The notes: generated by a model not told the origin, from the letters alone. Numbered from the stretch's first letter, positions 38,990-48,746 are shown. The stretch: 64,000 bases of DNA from Rhodanobacter denitrificans (GCA_003241385.1 QFPO01000024.1:1-64000); one strand, 5' to 3'. Made by a program: numbers and translations.

Positions 38990-39244
38990 CGTCTCGCCTC
39001 TGCCTCGTGAGCGCCCGGTGCCGGGCCGAGCCGACAGCGTGCCAGCGTGCGCGCGGGCTGGCAAAGACGAGTCGCGACGGCGGCAAGACGGCGAGCGTCG
39101 GATCGGCGCCGGCATGTGCGTCATCCGGTCGCGAGGAAGCGGACAGGGCATGGGGAGCCTATGCCGCGAAGCGCACGGAACGAGCTCCTGCGCGTCGGCG
39201 CAGGTCGGACCTGTCGTCCGCACGGTCGTCGGCTTCGTGTCCGG

Positions 39245-40312
39245 CTACGGAAACGCGCGATCGAGCCAGTCCGGCACCGGCAGGCCCTTGTCGCGCAGGA
39301 ACGCGGGATTGAACAGCTTGGCCTGGTAGCGCGTGCCGGCGTCGGCGAGGACCGTCACGATCGTATGGCCGGGACCGAGCCGGCGCGCCAGGCGGATCGC
39401 GCCTGCGACGTTGACGCCGCTCGATCCGCCGACGTTGAGTCCCTCCTCGGCGATCAGCGCATGCACCAGCGGCACCGATTCGGTGTCGGGAATCGACCAG
39501 GCCAGATCGATCGGCGCGCCGTCGAAGTTCGCGGTGATGCGGCTGGATCCGATACCTTCGCTGATCGAGCTGCCCTCGGCCGCGAGCCGGCCGGTGTTGA
39601 CGTAGGACGCCAGCGCCGAGCCGGCCGGGTCGGCCAACGCGATGCGCACGCGCGGATCGCGCGCCTTGAGCGCGCGGCCGACCCCGGCCAGCGTGCCGCC
39701 GGTGCCGCTCGCGCAGACGAAGCCGTCGACCCGGCCGTCGAGCTGGTCCCAGATCTCCGGGCCGGTCGTCGCCTCGTGGATGTCGCGGTTGGCGGTGTTG
39801 TCGAACTGGTTCGCGAACCAGGCGCTGCCGGCCTCGCGCGCGTTCATTTCGTCGGCCAGGCGCCGTGCGACGTGCGCGTAATGGCCCGGATCGGCGTAGG
39901 CGACGGCCGGTACCAGATGCACCTCGGCGCCGGTCACGCGCAGCGCGTCGATCTTCTCGCGGCTCTGCGTCGCCGGCATCGCGATGATCGTGCGATAGCC
40001 GCGGCTGGCGCCGAGCAGGGCGAGGCCGATGCCGGTGTTGCCGGCGGTGCCCTCGACGATCGTGCCGCCGGGCCGGATCGCACCGGCGCGCTCGGCCTGC
40101 AGCAGCAGGCCGAGCGCGGTGCGGTCCTTGATCGAGCCGCCGGGATTGGCGAACTCGGCCTTGCCGTAGATCGCGCAGCCGGTCAGCGCCGATGCGCCGC
40201 GCAGGCGGATCAGCGGCGTGCGGCCGATCGCGACGGCCAGATCTTCACGGGTGTCCAGAGCGCCTCTCCCCGACGCTTCCGGCGCGCCGATCGCCCGCCG
40301 CGCCACCGTCAT
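39245..40312 (-). CDS. cysteine synthase (PLP-dependent)
   Basis: A 355-residue PLP enzyme of the cysteine synthase / cystathionine beta-synthase family. The PLP Lys62 is in NPGGSIKDR, the substrate-binding loop EGTAGNTG at 87-94, and the phosphate loop is GTGGTLAG near 215. It catalyses formation of L-cysteine from O-acetylserine and sulfide. Its ATG overlaps the peroxiredoxin stop (ATGA), so it is translationally coupled. It is in a sulfur cluster with cysG and divergent cysB, and CysB-type control is likely. CysM-like use of other sulfur donors is possible. I leave the symbol open between cysK and cysM types. Confidence 0.92.
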   Translation of the reverse strand: MTVARRAIGAPEASGRGALDTREDLAVAIGRTPLIRLRGASALTGCAIYGKAEFANPGGSIKDRTALGLLLQAERAGAIRPGGTIVEGTAGNTGIGLALLGASRGYRTIIAMPATQSREKIDALRVTGAEVHLVPAVAYADPGHYAHVARRLADEMNAREAGSAWFANQFDNTANRDIHEATTGPEIWDQLDGRVDGFVCASGTGGTLAGVGRALKARDPRVRIALADPAGSALASYVNTGRLAAEGSSISEGIGSSRITANFDGAPIDLAWSIPDTESVPLVHALIAEEGLNVGGSSGVNVAGAIRLARRLGPGHTIVTVLADAGTRYQAKLFNPAFLRDKGLPVPDWLDRAFP

Positions 40313-40944
40313 GCGCGCGGTGCCGGTACCAGGCGCAGGTACGGCTTGAGCGTCTTCCAGCCGTCCGGATGCAGTGTACGCGCATCCTCGTCGGAGACCG
40401 ACGGCGCGATGATGACGTCCTCGCCGGGCTGCCAGTCGACCGGCGTCGTCAGCTTGCGGCCTTCCGTCAGCTGCAGCGAGTCGAGTACGCGCAGGATCTC
40501 GTCGACGTTGCGGCCCGCGCTCGGCGGATAGGTCAGCGTCAGCCGCACCTTCCTGTGCGGATCGACGATGAACACCGAGCGCACGGTCACCTTGGGATCG
40601 GCGGCCGGATGGATCATGCCGTAGAGCTCGGCGATGCGCCGGTCCGGGTCGGCCAGCAGCGGGTAGTCGAGCGTCGTCTTGCCGACCTCCTCGACGTCGG
40701 CGATCCAGCGCCGGTGCGAGTCGAGCGGATCGACCGACAGGCCGAGCAGCTTGGTATTGCGTGCGGTGAACTCGTCCTTGCGGCGTGCGAATGCGCCGAG
40801 CTCGGTCGTGCAGACCGGCGTGAAGTCGGCCGGATGCGAGAAGAACACGACCCAGCCGTCGCCGGCGTAGTCGTGGAAGCGGATCGGGCCCTGGGTCGAC
40901 TCGGCCGTGAAGTCCGGGGCGATCTCTCCGAGTTTGAGCGACAT
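40309..40944 (-). CDS. 1-Cys peroxiredoxin (Prx6-like)
   Basis: A 211-residue peroxidase that reduces H2O2 and organic peroxides in the cytoplasm. The peroxidatic Cys45 is in PADFTPVCTTE, and the active-site Arg is expected in SVFIVDPHRKVRLTLTYP. There is no resolving Cys in the usual AhpC position, so it is the 1-Cys (Prx6) type, recycled by another thiol. GGAGA lies before the ATG at 40944. It is coupled to cysteine synthase by ATGA and follows cysG after 32 bases, making a three-gene minus-strand operon that links sulfur assimilation with oxidative defence. Confidence 0.95.
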   Translation of the reverse strand: MSLKLGEIAPDFTAESTQGPIRFHDYAGDGWVVFFSHPADFTPVCTTELGAFARRKDEFTARNTKLLGLSVDPLDSHRRWIADVEEVGKTTLDYPLLADPDRRIAELYGMIHPAADPKVTVRSVFIVDPHRKVRLTLTYPPSAGRNVDEILRVLDSLQLTEGRKLTTPVDWQPGEDVIIAPSVSDEDARTLHPDGWKTLKPYLRLVPAPRA

Positions 40945-40976
40945 GGATGTCTCCGTGCAGTGGGGGAGCGAAGTGG

Positions 40977-42521
40977 TCAGGCCGCCGCGACGAACGGCGG
41001 CTGCGGGTGCGCGGCGATGCGCAGGCCGGCGGCGTCCGTCTCGAGGACGCGTCCGACGGCGGCGGAGGCAGCGACGGCGGGCGTGTCGGGCACGACCTCG
41101 CGGCGGCTGCGTTCGTCCAGAACCGGCCGGCCGTACCAGGCCAGCGACGGCGCCAGCGCGGCGACCTCGCCGAGGATCAGCAGGCTCGGCGAGCGCAGCG
41201 CGTGACGGCGCGCCAGCGCGGGCAGGTCGGTCAGCTCGCCGCAGATCACGCGCTGTTCGGGCCGGCTGCCGTTCTCGATCAACGCGAACGGCGTGCGCGG
41301 ATCGCGGCCGTGCGCGATCAGCCGTTCGCGCAGCGTGTCGAGCTCCAGGCCCGCCATGTACAGCGCCAGCGTCTGCCGCTCGGCCGCCAGTGCCGGCCAG
41401 TCGAGCGTGTCGAGCGAATCCTTGCAATGCGCGGTCAGCAGCCGCAGCGACTGCGCGTGATCGCGGTGCGTCAGCGGAATGCCGGCGTAGGCCGCGCAGG
41501 CCAGCGCGGCGGTGATGCCGGGCACGACCTCGTAGGCGATCGCATGCGCGCGCAGGAACTGAAGCTCCTCGCCGCCGCGTCCGAACACGAACGGGTCGCC
41601 GCCCTTGAGCCGCACGACGCGCCGTCCGGCGCGCGCGTGCTCGAGCAGGATCTGGTGGATGCGCGTCTGCGCGACCGCATGGCCGCCGCCCTGCTTGCCG
41701 ACGTCGATGCGCTCGGCGTCGCGCCGGGCGAGGTCGAGCACGGCCGGCGCGACCAGACGGTCGTGCACGATGACGTCGGCCTCGTTGAGGACACGCAAGG
41801 CGCGCAGCGTCAGCAGGCCCGGATCGCCGGGACCCGCGCCGACCAGGGCGACGCGTCCGGCCGCCGCGTCCGGCGCGGCGATCGCGCGATCGAGCGCGGC
41901 CTCGGCCTCGTCCACGCGACCGGCGCGCAGCAGCGCGAGCAGGTCGCCGTCGAGCAGGCGCCGATAGACGCCGCGGCGTGCGCCGAGCGCTTGGTGGCGG
42001 TCGCGGATCGCGGCGCGCCGGCGCGTCAGCAACGCCGCCAGCGCTCCCCAGGCCGGATCGAGCAGGCGCTCGATCCGTTCGCGCAGCAGCGTCGCGAGCA
42101 TCGGCGCGCCGCCGCCGGACGAGATCGCGATCCGCAGCGGTGCGCGGTCGACGACCGCCGGCACCTGGAAGCTCGATCGTTCGGCATCGTCGACGACGTT
42201 GACGAAGACGCGCCGCTGCGTCGCCGCCGCGGCGATCTCGGCATTGAGAGGCGCGTCGTCGGTCGCGGCGATCACCAGCCAGACCGCGTCGAGCCAGGCC
42301 GGATCGAAGCGGCCGGGCAGGTGGTCGAGCGCATGCCGCGCGACGCGCTCGGCGAGCGCCGGCGTCAGCTGCGGTGCACCGATGCGGATCGTCGCGCCGG
42401 TGCCTATCAGCGCGTCGACCTTGCGCGCCGCGACTGCGCCGCCGCCGACGACCAGCACGGCCCGGCCGACCAGATCGGCGAACAGCGGATAGAGGAGCGG
42501 GGGCGCGGCGGCATGGTTCAC
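40977..42521 (-). CDS. cysG: siroheme synthase CysG
   Basis: A 514-residue fused enzyme that makes siroheme for sulfite and nitrite reductase. The N-terminal part is the precorrin-2 dehydrogenase/ferrochelatase (GRAVLVVGGGAVAARK near 20-35). The C-terminal part, from VALVGAGPGDPGLLTLRALRVL, is the uroporphyrinogen-III C-methyltransferase (HDRLV, VVRLKGGDPFVFGRGGEE, EVVPGITAA). I chose GTG at 42521 because AAGG is nine bases upstream and homologous enzymes begin here. An ATG at 42578 would add 19 residues. It is divergent from cysB. Confidence 0.94.
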   Translation of the reverse strand: MNHAAAPPLLYPLFADLVGRAVLVVGGGAVAARKVDALIGTGATIRIGAPQLTPALAERVARHALDHLPGRFDPAWLDAVWLVIAATDDAPLNAEIAAAATQRRVFVNVVDDAERSSFQVPAVVDRAPLRIAISSGGGAPMLATLLRERIERLLDPAWGALAALLTRRRAAIRDRHQALGARRGVYRRLLDGDLLALLRAGRVDEAEAALDRAIAAPDAAAGRVALVGAGPGDPGLLTLRALRVLNEADVIVHDRLVAPAVLDLARRDAERIDVGKQGGGHAVAQTRIHQILLEHARAGRRVVRLKGGDPFVFGRGGEELQFLRAHAIAYEVVPGITAALACAAYAGIPLTHRDHAQSLRLLTAHCKDSLDTLDWPALAAERQTLALYMAGLELDTLRERLIAHGRDPRTPFALIENGSRPEQRVICGELTDLPALARRHALRSPSLLILGEVAALAPSLAWYGRPVLDERSRREVVPDTPAVAASAAVGRVLETDAAGLRIAAHPQPPFVAAA

Positions 42522-42622
42522 GGCGATGACCTTAACGACGGTTCGCGCGGCGCGGAAATGATCGCGCGGACCAGCCATATGGCGTCACGGCATGACGCAT
42601 CGGTCCGGCCGATTCGGACGGA

Positions 42623-42651
42623 TGGACGTCCAAATAACTTCTGGATATGAT
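42623..42651 (+). promoter_or_regulatory. cysB promoter with palindrome
   Basis: TGGACG (42623-42628) and TATGAT (42646-42651) are spaced by 17 bases and resemble a sigma-70 promoter for cysB. The -35 is within the perfect palindrome TGGACGTCCA (42623-42632), and an AT-rich AATAACTT stretch follows. This is the kind of region where a LysR-type protein could bind to control itself and the divergent cysG. It is about 100 bases upstream of the cysB ATG. Actual CysB binding is an inference. Confidence 0.55.
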
Positions 42652-42752
42652 GCGGCACGACGGCTCGACTCACCTGTTCGGGCGCGCCGTTCCACAGCCT
42701 GCGTGCCCGGTCCGCCTCGTGCGCCGGCGTGCGTCCCTTCCGGAGCATCGCC

Positions 42753-43757
42753 ATGACACTCACGCAGCTGCGCTACCTGGTCGCGATCTCCGACGCCGGC
42801 CTCAACATCACCCAGGCCGCCGAACACGTGCATGCGACGCAGCCCGGGCTCAGCAAGCAGCTCAAGCAGCTCGAGGACGAGCTCGGCTTCCAGCTGTTCG
42901 CGCGCAAGGGCAAGAGTCTGGCCAGCGTGACGCCGGCCGGACAGCAGGTCATCGACCGCGCGCGGGTGATCCTGGCCGAGGCGCGCAACATCCGCGCGAT
43001 CGCGGCCAATCTGCGCGGCGACCAGGAGGGCGAGCTCGCGATCACGACCACGCATACCCAGGCGCGCTTCGTGCTGCCGGCCGCGATCGCCGAGCTCAAG
43101 CGGCTGTATCCGGCGATCGGCGTGCATCTCAAGCCGCACGGCGACGCGCAGGTCATGGGCCTGTTCGAGCGCGGCGAGGCCGATCTGGCGATCATCAGCA
43201 CGACCGGCGCGATCCCCGGCGACGGCGTCGCCGTGCCGCTGTTCCGCTGGCGGCGCGTCGTCGTCGTGCCGCGCGCGCACGCGCTGGCGGCGCTGCGGCG
43301 CCCGCTCGCGATCGACGACCTGATCGGCCAGCCGCTGGTCAGCTACGAGTCCTCGCTGCGGCCGGAGTCCTCGCTGCGGCGCCGCTTCGAGGAGGCCGGC
43401 GCGACACCGAACTTCGCGTGCACCTCGCGCGACGCGGATCTGATCAAGACCTACGTCCGCGCCGGGCTCGGCGTCGGCATCTTCGCCGAGATGGCGCTGG
43501 CCGAAGAGGATGCGCGCGACCTGGTCGTGCTCGACGCGGCCGGTCTGTTTCCCGAATGCACGACCTGGCTGGTGCTGCGTCGCGACCGCGTGCTGCGTGC
43601 CTATGCTGCCGCGCTGGCCGGTCTGATCGCACCGCAGCTCGATCCGCGCGACCTGCAACGCGCGCTCAACGGCGAGGAGCCGGCGGCCTGGCCGCAGCCG
43701 CCGTACTGGCGCGACCGTGCGGGCGCCGACGTCGTACCGGCCGCACGGGTCGCCTGA
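42753..43757 (+). CDS. cysB: CysB-like LysR family transcriptional regulator
   Basis: A 334-residue LysR regulator. The HTH is at about 1-60 (MTLTQLRYLVAISDAGLNITQAAEHVHATQPGLSKQLKQLE), matching the CysB/Cbl type by ITQAAE and QPGLSKQLKQLEDELG. The effector domain spans about 92-300 (TTHTQARFVLP, YVRAGLGVGIFAEMA). CysB activates sulfate assimilation genes, with N-acetylserine as inducer in enterobacteria. The ATG at 42753 has GGAG seven bases upstream. It is divergent from the cysG-peroxiredoxin-cysteine synthase set. Confidence 0.92.
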   Translation: MTLTQLRYLVAISDAGLNITQAAEHVHATQPGLSKQLKQLEDELGFQLFARKGKSLASVTPAGQQVIDRARVILAEARNIRAIAANLRGDQEGELAITTTHTQARFVLPAAIAELKRLYPAIGVHLKPHGDAQVMGLFERGEADLAIISTTGAIPGDGVAVPLFRWRRVVVVPRAHALAALRRPLAIDDLIGQPLVSYESSLRPESSLRRRFEEAGATPNFACTSRDADLIKTYVRAGLGVGIFAEMALAEEDARDLVVLDAAGLFPECTTWLVLRRDRVLRAYAAALAGLIAPQLDPRDLQRALNGEEPAAWPQPPYWRDRAGADVVPAARVA

Positions 43758-43898
43758 GGCGAGCGCGTCGCGTCCCGCCGTCGAGCCGACCGGCGTCGCG
43801 CAAGGCCCGGCGAGCCGGTCTCCGAACGCCAGGTTTCAGGTGCCGGATCGTGCCGCGCCGGATGCCCCGCGCATGACGGCCGCGTCGACGCGCGGCAC

Positions 43899-46004
43899 TC
43901 AGGCCACCGAGCCGCGCGTCAGCGGCGTCGGCGACGGATAGCGGATCACGCGGTTGCGGCCCGAAGCCTTGGCCGCATAGAGCGCCTGATCGGCCGCATC
44001 GAGCAGCACCTCCAGGCGTCGGGTGCCGACCGTCGACAGGCTGGCCAGGCCGATGCTGATCGTGCGCGCCGGGCCGTCCGGATCGAGCGTCCTCAGGGCG
44101 TCGCCGACCTTCTCGCAGATCCGCTCGGCGACCTGCCAGGCCGCTTCGCCGCCGCTGCGTGGCAGCACGATCAGGAACTCCTCGCCGCCGAAGCGGCCGA
44201 GCAGGTCGCCCGGTTCGAGCCACTGCCGCATCGCCTGGACGCCGACGACGAGCGCGCGGTCGCCGAACAGGTGGCCGCGCAGGTCGTTGAGCTGCTTGAA
44301 ATGGTCGAAGTCGATCAGCAGCACGCTGAGGTCGTGATCGTGGCGCTCGGCGTCGCCGATCGACTCGTCGAGCTGGCGCAGCAGATGCCCGCGGTTGTAC
44401 GCGCCGGTCAGCGGATCGATGATCGCGGCCTGGTAGAGCTCGGCGGCCTGACGCTCGAGCTTGCCGTTGGCGTCGGACAGGACCTGGCGCTGGCGCTCCA
44501 GCTCGGACGCGCCGCGCGCGAGCAACTGGTTGCGCTGCTTGACGCCGATGTAGCGCCACGACAGCAGGCCGAGCACGATCAGCAGCGTGCCGATGCCGAG
44601 CAGGCCGAACTGGCGCTCGAGCTTCTGGTTGTGCAGGCGTGTGGCCTGCAGCTCGTTCTCCTTGGTCAGCAGCGCGTTGCGCTGCTCGCTGTCGCGGCGC
44701 GCGTGACGCACCTGCAGCGCCGCGAGCTGCCGGCTGGTGCGTGCGCCGAGCATCTCCTCGCGCAGCGCGGAGCGCCGCGACAGGTAGCGCAGCGCGGCCG
44801 GCGTGTCGTGCTCGGACAGCGCCAGCTGCTCGCGCAATTGATAGGCCTGTGCGAGCTGCGGCTTGAGCTGACTGAACTCCAGTCCGGCGATCGCCTCGTC
44901 GAGCAGCGCGCGCGCACGCAGGCGGTCGCGTCGGTCCATCGCCAGCCCGGCCAGATTCAGCAGGGCGGTCGCGACGATTTCGCGCTGGCCGAGGTCGCGT
45001 CCGAGTTCGAGCGTCTGCTCGAACTCCGCTTCGGCTTCCTCGCGCCGGCCGAGGCCGTTCAACGCACGCCCGGCCTCGAGCCGCTCGAGGCCCTGCGACG
45101 GCCGCGTGCCGACCGCACGGTCGATCGCCAGCGCCTCTCGCGCGGCCAGCAAGGCCTCTTCGTAGCGCTCGCGGTCGTTGAGGTGGCCGGCATAGCTGCC
45201 GAGGATCGGCGCGAGCAGCGAAGGCGCCGCGCGACGGCGTGCCGCCTCGAGCGCGTGAGCGAAATAGACCGCCGCGGCGTCGCCGTCCTCGATCGCGCGG
45301 TAGATCAGCGCGATGTTGCGATAGGAGGTCTCGGTCTGTTCGTCGTAGCGCTCGCGGATCGTCAGCGCCTCGAGTTGCAGGTCCAGCGCCTTGGCGTAGT
45401 CGCCGCGATCGCGCATCGCGGTGCCGAGATTGGCCAGCACCTGGGCCTCGCCGAGGCGGTCGCCGAGCGCGCGATGCAGTTCGAGCGCGCGTTCGCCGTG
45501 ACGCAGCGCGGCGTCGACGCGGCCCTGGCGGCGCTCGAGCACCGCGCGGAACAGTTCGGCGGTCGCTTCCGAATGCGGCAGCGGCAGCGCCGCAAGGCGG
45601 CCGACGAAGTCCGCGCAGCGGCGGTAGTCGCCGGCCTGGAGCGCGATCTCGGCGCGGTTCTGCAGCGCCTCGGCCAGCAGCGGGCGGTCGCCGTCGCGTT
45701 CGGCGAGGGCCTGCACCTCGCCCCAGCGGCGGTCCGCCAGCTCGCGCGCCTCGAACAGCAGCGCCAGATGCGCGCGGAGGTGCGCGACGGCCAGACGGCC
45801 GGAACGGCCGGCGTCGAGACCGGAGAGGTCGGCGGCGAATCGGACGACTGCGTCGAGTTTCTCGGCGACGCGGCGCGAACCGGCCGCGACCTGGGCACTC
45901 GGGAATGAGTCCTCCGGGGCCGCCGCGGCCTGCGCGCTCGCCGCGGATGCCAGCAGCAGGGCGAGGCAGCAGCCGGTCAGGCGTCTGATGCGTGACATGG
46001 CCAT
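43899..46004 (-). CDS. TPR-containing membrane diguanylate cyclase
   Basis: A 701-residue protein. A signal peptide (LTGCCLALLLASAASAQA) is followed by a long helical TPR-like region (about 120-440), a membrane helix near 465-487, a coiled-coil linker and a GGDEF domain (about 530-695) with an intact active site GGEEF near 606. It should make c-di-GMP in the cytoplasm in answer to a periplasmic input. I chose the start MAMSRIRR at 46004 (or 45998) as the longer reading overlaps the rimO start region. It is divergent from rimO, with about 97 bases between. Confidence 0.9.
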   Translation of the reverse strand: MAMSRIRRLTGCCLALLLASAASAQAAAAPEDSFPSAQVAAGSRRVAEKLDAVVRFAADLSGLDAGRSGRLAVAHLRAHLALLFEARELADRRWGEVQALAERDGDRPLLAEALQNRAEIALQAGDYRRCADFVGRLAALPLPHSEATAELFRAVLERRQGRVDAALRHGERALELHRALGDRLGEAQVLANLGTAMRDRGDYAKALDLQLEALTIRERYDEQTETSYRNIALIYRAIEDGDAAAVYFAHALEAARRRAAPSLLAPILGSYAGHLNDRERYEEALLAAREALAIDRAVGTRPSQGLERLEAGRALNGLGRREEAEAEFEQTLELGRDLGQREIVATALLNLAGLAMDRRDRLRARALLDEAIAGLEFSQLKPQLAQAYQLREQLALSEHDTPAALRYLSRRSALREEMLGARTSRQLAALQVRHARRDSEQRNALLTKENELQATRLHNQKLERQFGLLGIGTLLIVLGLLSWRYIGVKQRNQLLARGASELERQRQVLSDANGKLERQAAELYQAAIIDPLTGAYNRGHLLRQLDESIGDAERHDHDLSVLLIDFDHFKQLNDLRGHLFGDRALVVGVQAMRQWLEPGDLLGRFGGEEFLIVLPRSGGEAAWQVAERICEKVGDALRTLDPDGPARTISIGLASLSTVGTRRLEVLLDAADQALYAAKASGRNRVIRYPSPTPLTRGSVA

Positions 46005-46101
46005 CCGGAGCAGGGGACGACGGTGGCCGCATGCGCTGCGCGCTGCCGCACGGCCGGTGGCGAGTGTAAACTTCGCGCCCCCACGAAATGTTAACGAGAT
46101 C

Positions 46102-47427
46102 GTGCAGAACGCCCCGAAAGTCGGCTTCGTCAGCCTCGGCTGCCCCAAGGCGCTGGTGGACTCCGAGCGCATCCTGACCCAGCTGCGCGTGGAGGGCTAT
46201 GCGATCGTGCCCAGCTACGACGCGGCCGACGTCGTCGTCGTCAACACCTGCGGCTTCATCGATGCGGCGGTCGAGGAGTCGCTCGACGCGATCGGCGAGG
46301 CGCTGGAGGAGAACGGCCGCGTGATCGTGACCGGCTGTCTCGGCAAGCGCGCCGAGCTGATCCGCGACGCGCATCCGGACGTGCTGGCGATCAGCGGTCC
46401 GCAGGACTACGCCAGCGTGCTGAGCGCGGTGCACGAAGCGCTGCCGCCGCGGCGCGACCGCTTCACCGACTTGCTGCCGGTGCCCGATCCCGGCGTCGGT
46501 GTGAAGCTGACGCCCAAGCACTACGCGTATCTGAAGATCTCCGAGGGCTGCAACCACCGCTGCACGTTCTGCATCATCCCGTCGATGCGCGGCGACCTGG
46601 TGTCGCGCCCGGTCGACGAGGTGCTGATCGAGGCCGAGAAGCTGGTGCGCGGCGGCGTCAAGGAACTGCTGGTGATCTCGCAGGACACCAGCGCCTACGG
46701 CGTGGACCTGCGCTACGCCGAGCGCGACTGGCGCGGCAGCCCGCGCCGCACGCAGATGACCGCGCTGTGCGCGGCGCTGTCGGAGCTCGGCGCCTGGGTG
46801 CGGCTGCACTACGTCTATCCGTATCCGCACGTGGACGAGGTCATCGAACTGATGGCCGACGGCCGCATCCTGCCGTATCTGGACATTCCGCTGCAGCACG
46901 CCAGTCCGCGCATCCTCAAGCTGATGAAGCGGCCCGGCGCGGTCGACCGCACGCTGCAGCGCGTGCAGGCCTGGCGCGCGGCCTGTCCGGACCTGACGCT
47001 GCGCAGCACCTTCATCGTCGGCTTTCCGGGCGAGACCGAGGCCGAGTTCGGCGAGCTGCTCGATTTCATCGAGGCCGCCCAGCTCGATCGCGTCGGCTGC
47101 TTCGCGTACTCGCCGGTCGAGGGCGCGCGTGCCAACGAGCTGCCCGATCCGGTGCCCGAGCCGGTCAAGCAGGAGCGCCTGGAGCGTTTCATGGCCGTGC
47201 AGGCGAAGATCAGCGCGGCGCGGCTGCGCGCGAAGATCGGGCGCGAGATCGAGGTGCTGGTCGACGAGGTCGACGACGGCGTCGCGATCGCGCGCTCGGC
47301 CGCCGACGCGCCGGAGATCGACGGCATCGTGCAGATCGCCGACGGCGCAGGCTTGCGGCCGGGCCAGTTCGCGCGCGTACGCGTGACCGGCGCGTCCGAG
47401 CACGATCTGGACGCGGAGCGGATCTGA
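46102..47427 (+). CDS. rimO: ribosomal protein S12 methylthiotransferase RimO
   Basis: A 441-residue radical SAM enzyme that adds a methylthio group to Asp88 of ribosomal protein S12. UPF0004 N-terminal domain (about 5-115; VGFVSLGCPKALVDSE, VNTCGFID, TGCL), radical SAM motif CNHRCTFC with Cys150/154/157, and a C-terminal TRAM domain (about 370-441). The GTG start at 46102 gives the family's normal length; an upstream ATG would add 38 residues without homology. It stands alone and is divergent from the TPR-GGDEF gene. Confidence 0.96.
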   Translation: MQNAPKVGFVSLGCPKALVDSERILTQLRVEGYAIVPSYDAADVVVVNTCGFIDAAVEESLDAIGEALEENGRVIVTGCLGKRAELIRDAHPDVLAISGPQDYASVLSAVHEALPPRRDRFTDLLPVPDPGVGVKLTPKHYAYLKISEGCNHRCTFCIIPSMRGDLVSRPVDEVLIEAEKLVRGGVKELLVISQDTSAYGVDLRYAERDWRGSPRRTQMTALCAALSELGAWVRLHYVYPYPHVDEVIELMADGRILPYLDIPLQHASPRILKLMKRPGAVDRTLQRVQAWRAACPDLTLRSTFIVGFPGETEAEFGELLDFIEAAQLDRVGCFAYSPVEGARANELPDPVPEPVKQERLERFMAVQAKISAARLRAKIGREIEVLVDEVDDGVAIARSAADAPEIDGIVQIADGAGLRPGQFARVRVTGASEHDLDAERI

Positions 47428-47492
47428 CGCGCGTGCATCGGCGGCGCCGCTCCGGTTAGGCTTCGGGTCCCGATGCCCGACGGAATCTGCCG

Positions 47493-48734
47493 ATGCCGAC
47501 GAACACCGCCCTGATCACCGACGACGGCGTCGTACTCGGCCTGGTCGCCGCGATCCTCGCGCTGGTGTTCTGGACCTCGTCGAGCCCGGCCCCGTTCTGG
47601 CGGCGCTTCTATTCGGTCGTGCCGGCGCTGATGCTGTGCTACTGCATCCCGGCGCTGTTCAACACCTTCGGCATCATCGACGGTCACGCCGCGGCGCTGT
47701 ATCCGGTCGCGCGCGACTACCTGCTGCCGACCGCGCTGGTGCTGCTGACGCTGTCGATCGACATCAAGGGCCTGCTCGGTCTCGGTCCCAAGCTGCTGAT
47801 CATGTTCGTCGTCGGCACGCTCGGCGTGATGGTCGGCGGGCCGATCGCGTTCCTGATCGTCGGCTGGATCCACCCGGAGACCGTCGCCGGCGACACCTGG
47901 GCCGGCATGGCCGCGCTGGCCGGCAGCTGGATCGGCGGCGGCGCGAACATGGTCGCGATGCGCGAGATCTTCCAGGTCGACGCGAACACGTTCGGCCAGT
48001 TCGCGGCGGTCGACGTGATCGTCGCGAGCCTGTGGATGGCGTTCCTGCTGTTCCTGTCCGGCCGCGCGGCCAGTGTCGACGCGAAGACCGGCGCCGATAC
48101 CCGTGCGATCGACGATCTGAAGCGGCGCATCGAACACTGGCACGCACAGCACGCGCGCAATCCGACGCTGGCCGACATGATGGTCGTGCTCGGCGTCGGC
48201 TTCGCCGCGACCGGCCTGGCGCACGCGATCGGCGGTCCGGTCTCGGCCTGGATCGCCGCCGAGGCGCCCGGGCTGTCGCGCTTCAGCCTGACCTCGAAGT
48301 TCTTCTGGATCGTCATGCTGACGACGACGATCGGCGTATGCCTGAGCTTCACGCGCGCGAGCCGGCTCGAGGGCGTCGGCGCGTCGAAGTTCGGCTCGGT
48401 GCTGCTGTACGTGCTGATCGCGAGCATCGGCATGCAGATGGACCTGCGCGCCTTGCTCGACCGGCCGTGGCTGTTCGCGCTCGGCGCGATCTGGATGCTC
48501 GTGCACGCCGGGCTGCTGTACGTCGCCGGCCGCCTGATCAAGGCGCCGCTGTTCTATTTCGCGATCGGTTCGCAGGGCAACATCGGCGCGGCCGCCTCGG
48601 CGCCGGTGGTCGCCGCGGCGTTCCATCCGTCGCTGGCGCCGGTCGGCGTACTGCTCGGCGTCGTCGGCTATGCGAGCGGCACGTATCTGGCGTGGGTCGT
48701 CGGCCAGGTGCTGCGCTGGCTCGCCGGCGCCTGA
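47493..48734 (+). CDS. DUF819 family membrane protein
   Basis: A 413-residue protein with about 10-11 hydrophobic helices. It matches the DUF819 (YjcL-like) family by LLPTALVLLTLSIDIKGLLGLGPKLL, GSWIGGGANMVAMREIF and GNIGAAASAPVVAAAFHP. These conserved glycine-rich pieces recall the sodium-coupled transporter fold, but no substrate is known. It begins 65 bases after rimO. A DUF3025 gene follows 12 bases later and could be in the same transcript. Confidence 0.9.
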   Translation: MPTNTALITDDGVVLGLVAAILALVFWTSSSPAPFWRRFYSVVPALMLCYCIPALFNTFGIIDGHAAALYPVARDYLLPTALVLLTLSIDIKGLLGLGPKLLIMFVVGTLGVMVGGPIAFLIVGWIHPETVAGDTWAGMAALAGSWIGGGANMVAMREIFQVDANTFGQFAAVDVIVASLWMAFLLFLSGRAASVDAKTGADTRAIDDLKRRIEHWHAQHARNPTLADMMVVLGVGFAATGLAHAIGGPVSAWIAAEAPGLSRFSLTSKFFWIVMLTTTIGVCLSFTRASRLEGVGASKFGSVLLYVLIASIGMQMDLRALLDRPWLFALGAIWMLVHAGLLYVAGRLIKAPLFYFAIGSQGNIGAAASAPVVAAAFHPSLAPVGVLLGVVGYASGTYLAWVVGQVLRWLAGA

Positions 48735-48746
48735 CGCGTCGGTGAC

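Noticed and set aside
41605..42492. Plus-strand frames over cysG
   Set aside because: They are shadows: the minus strand has full siroheme synthase motifs.
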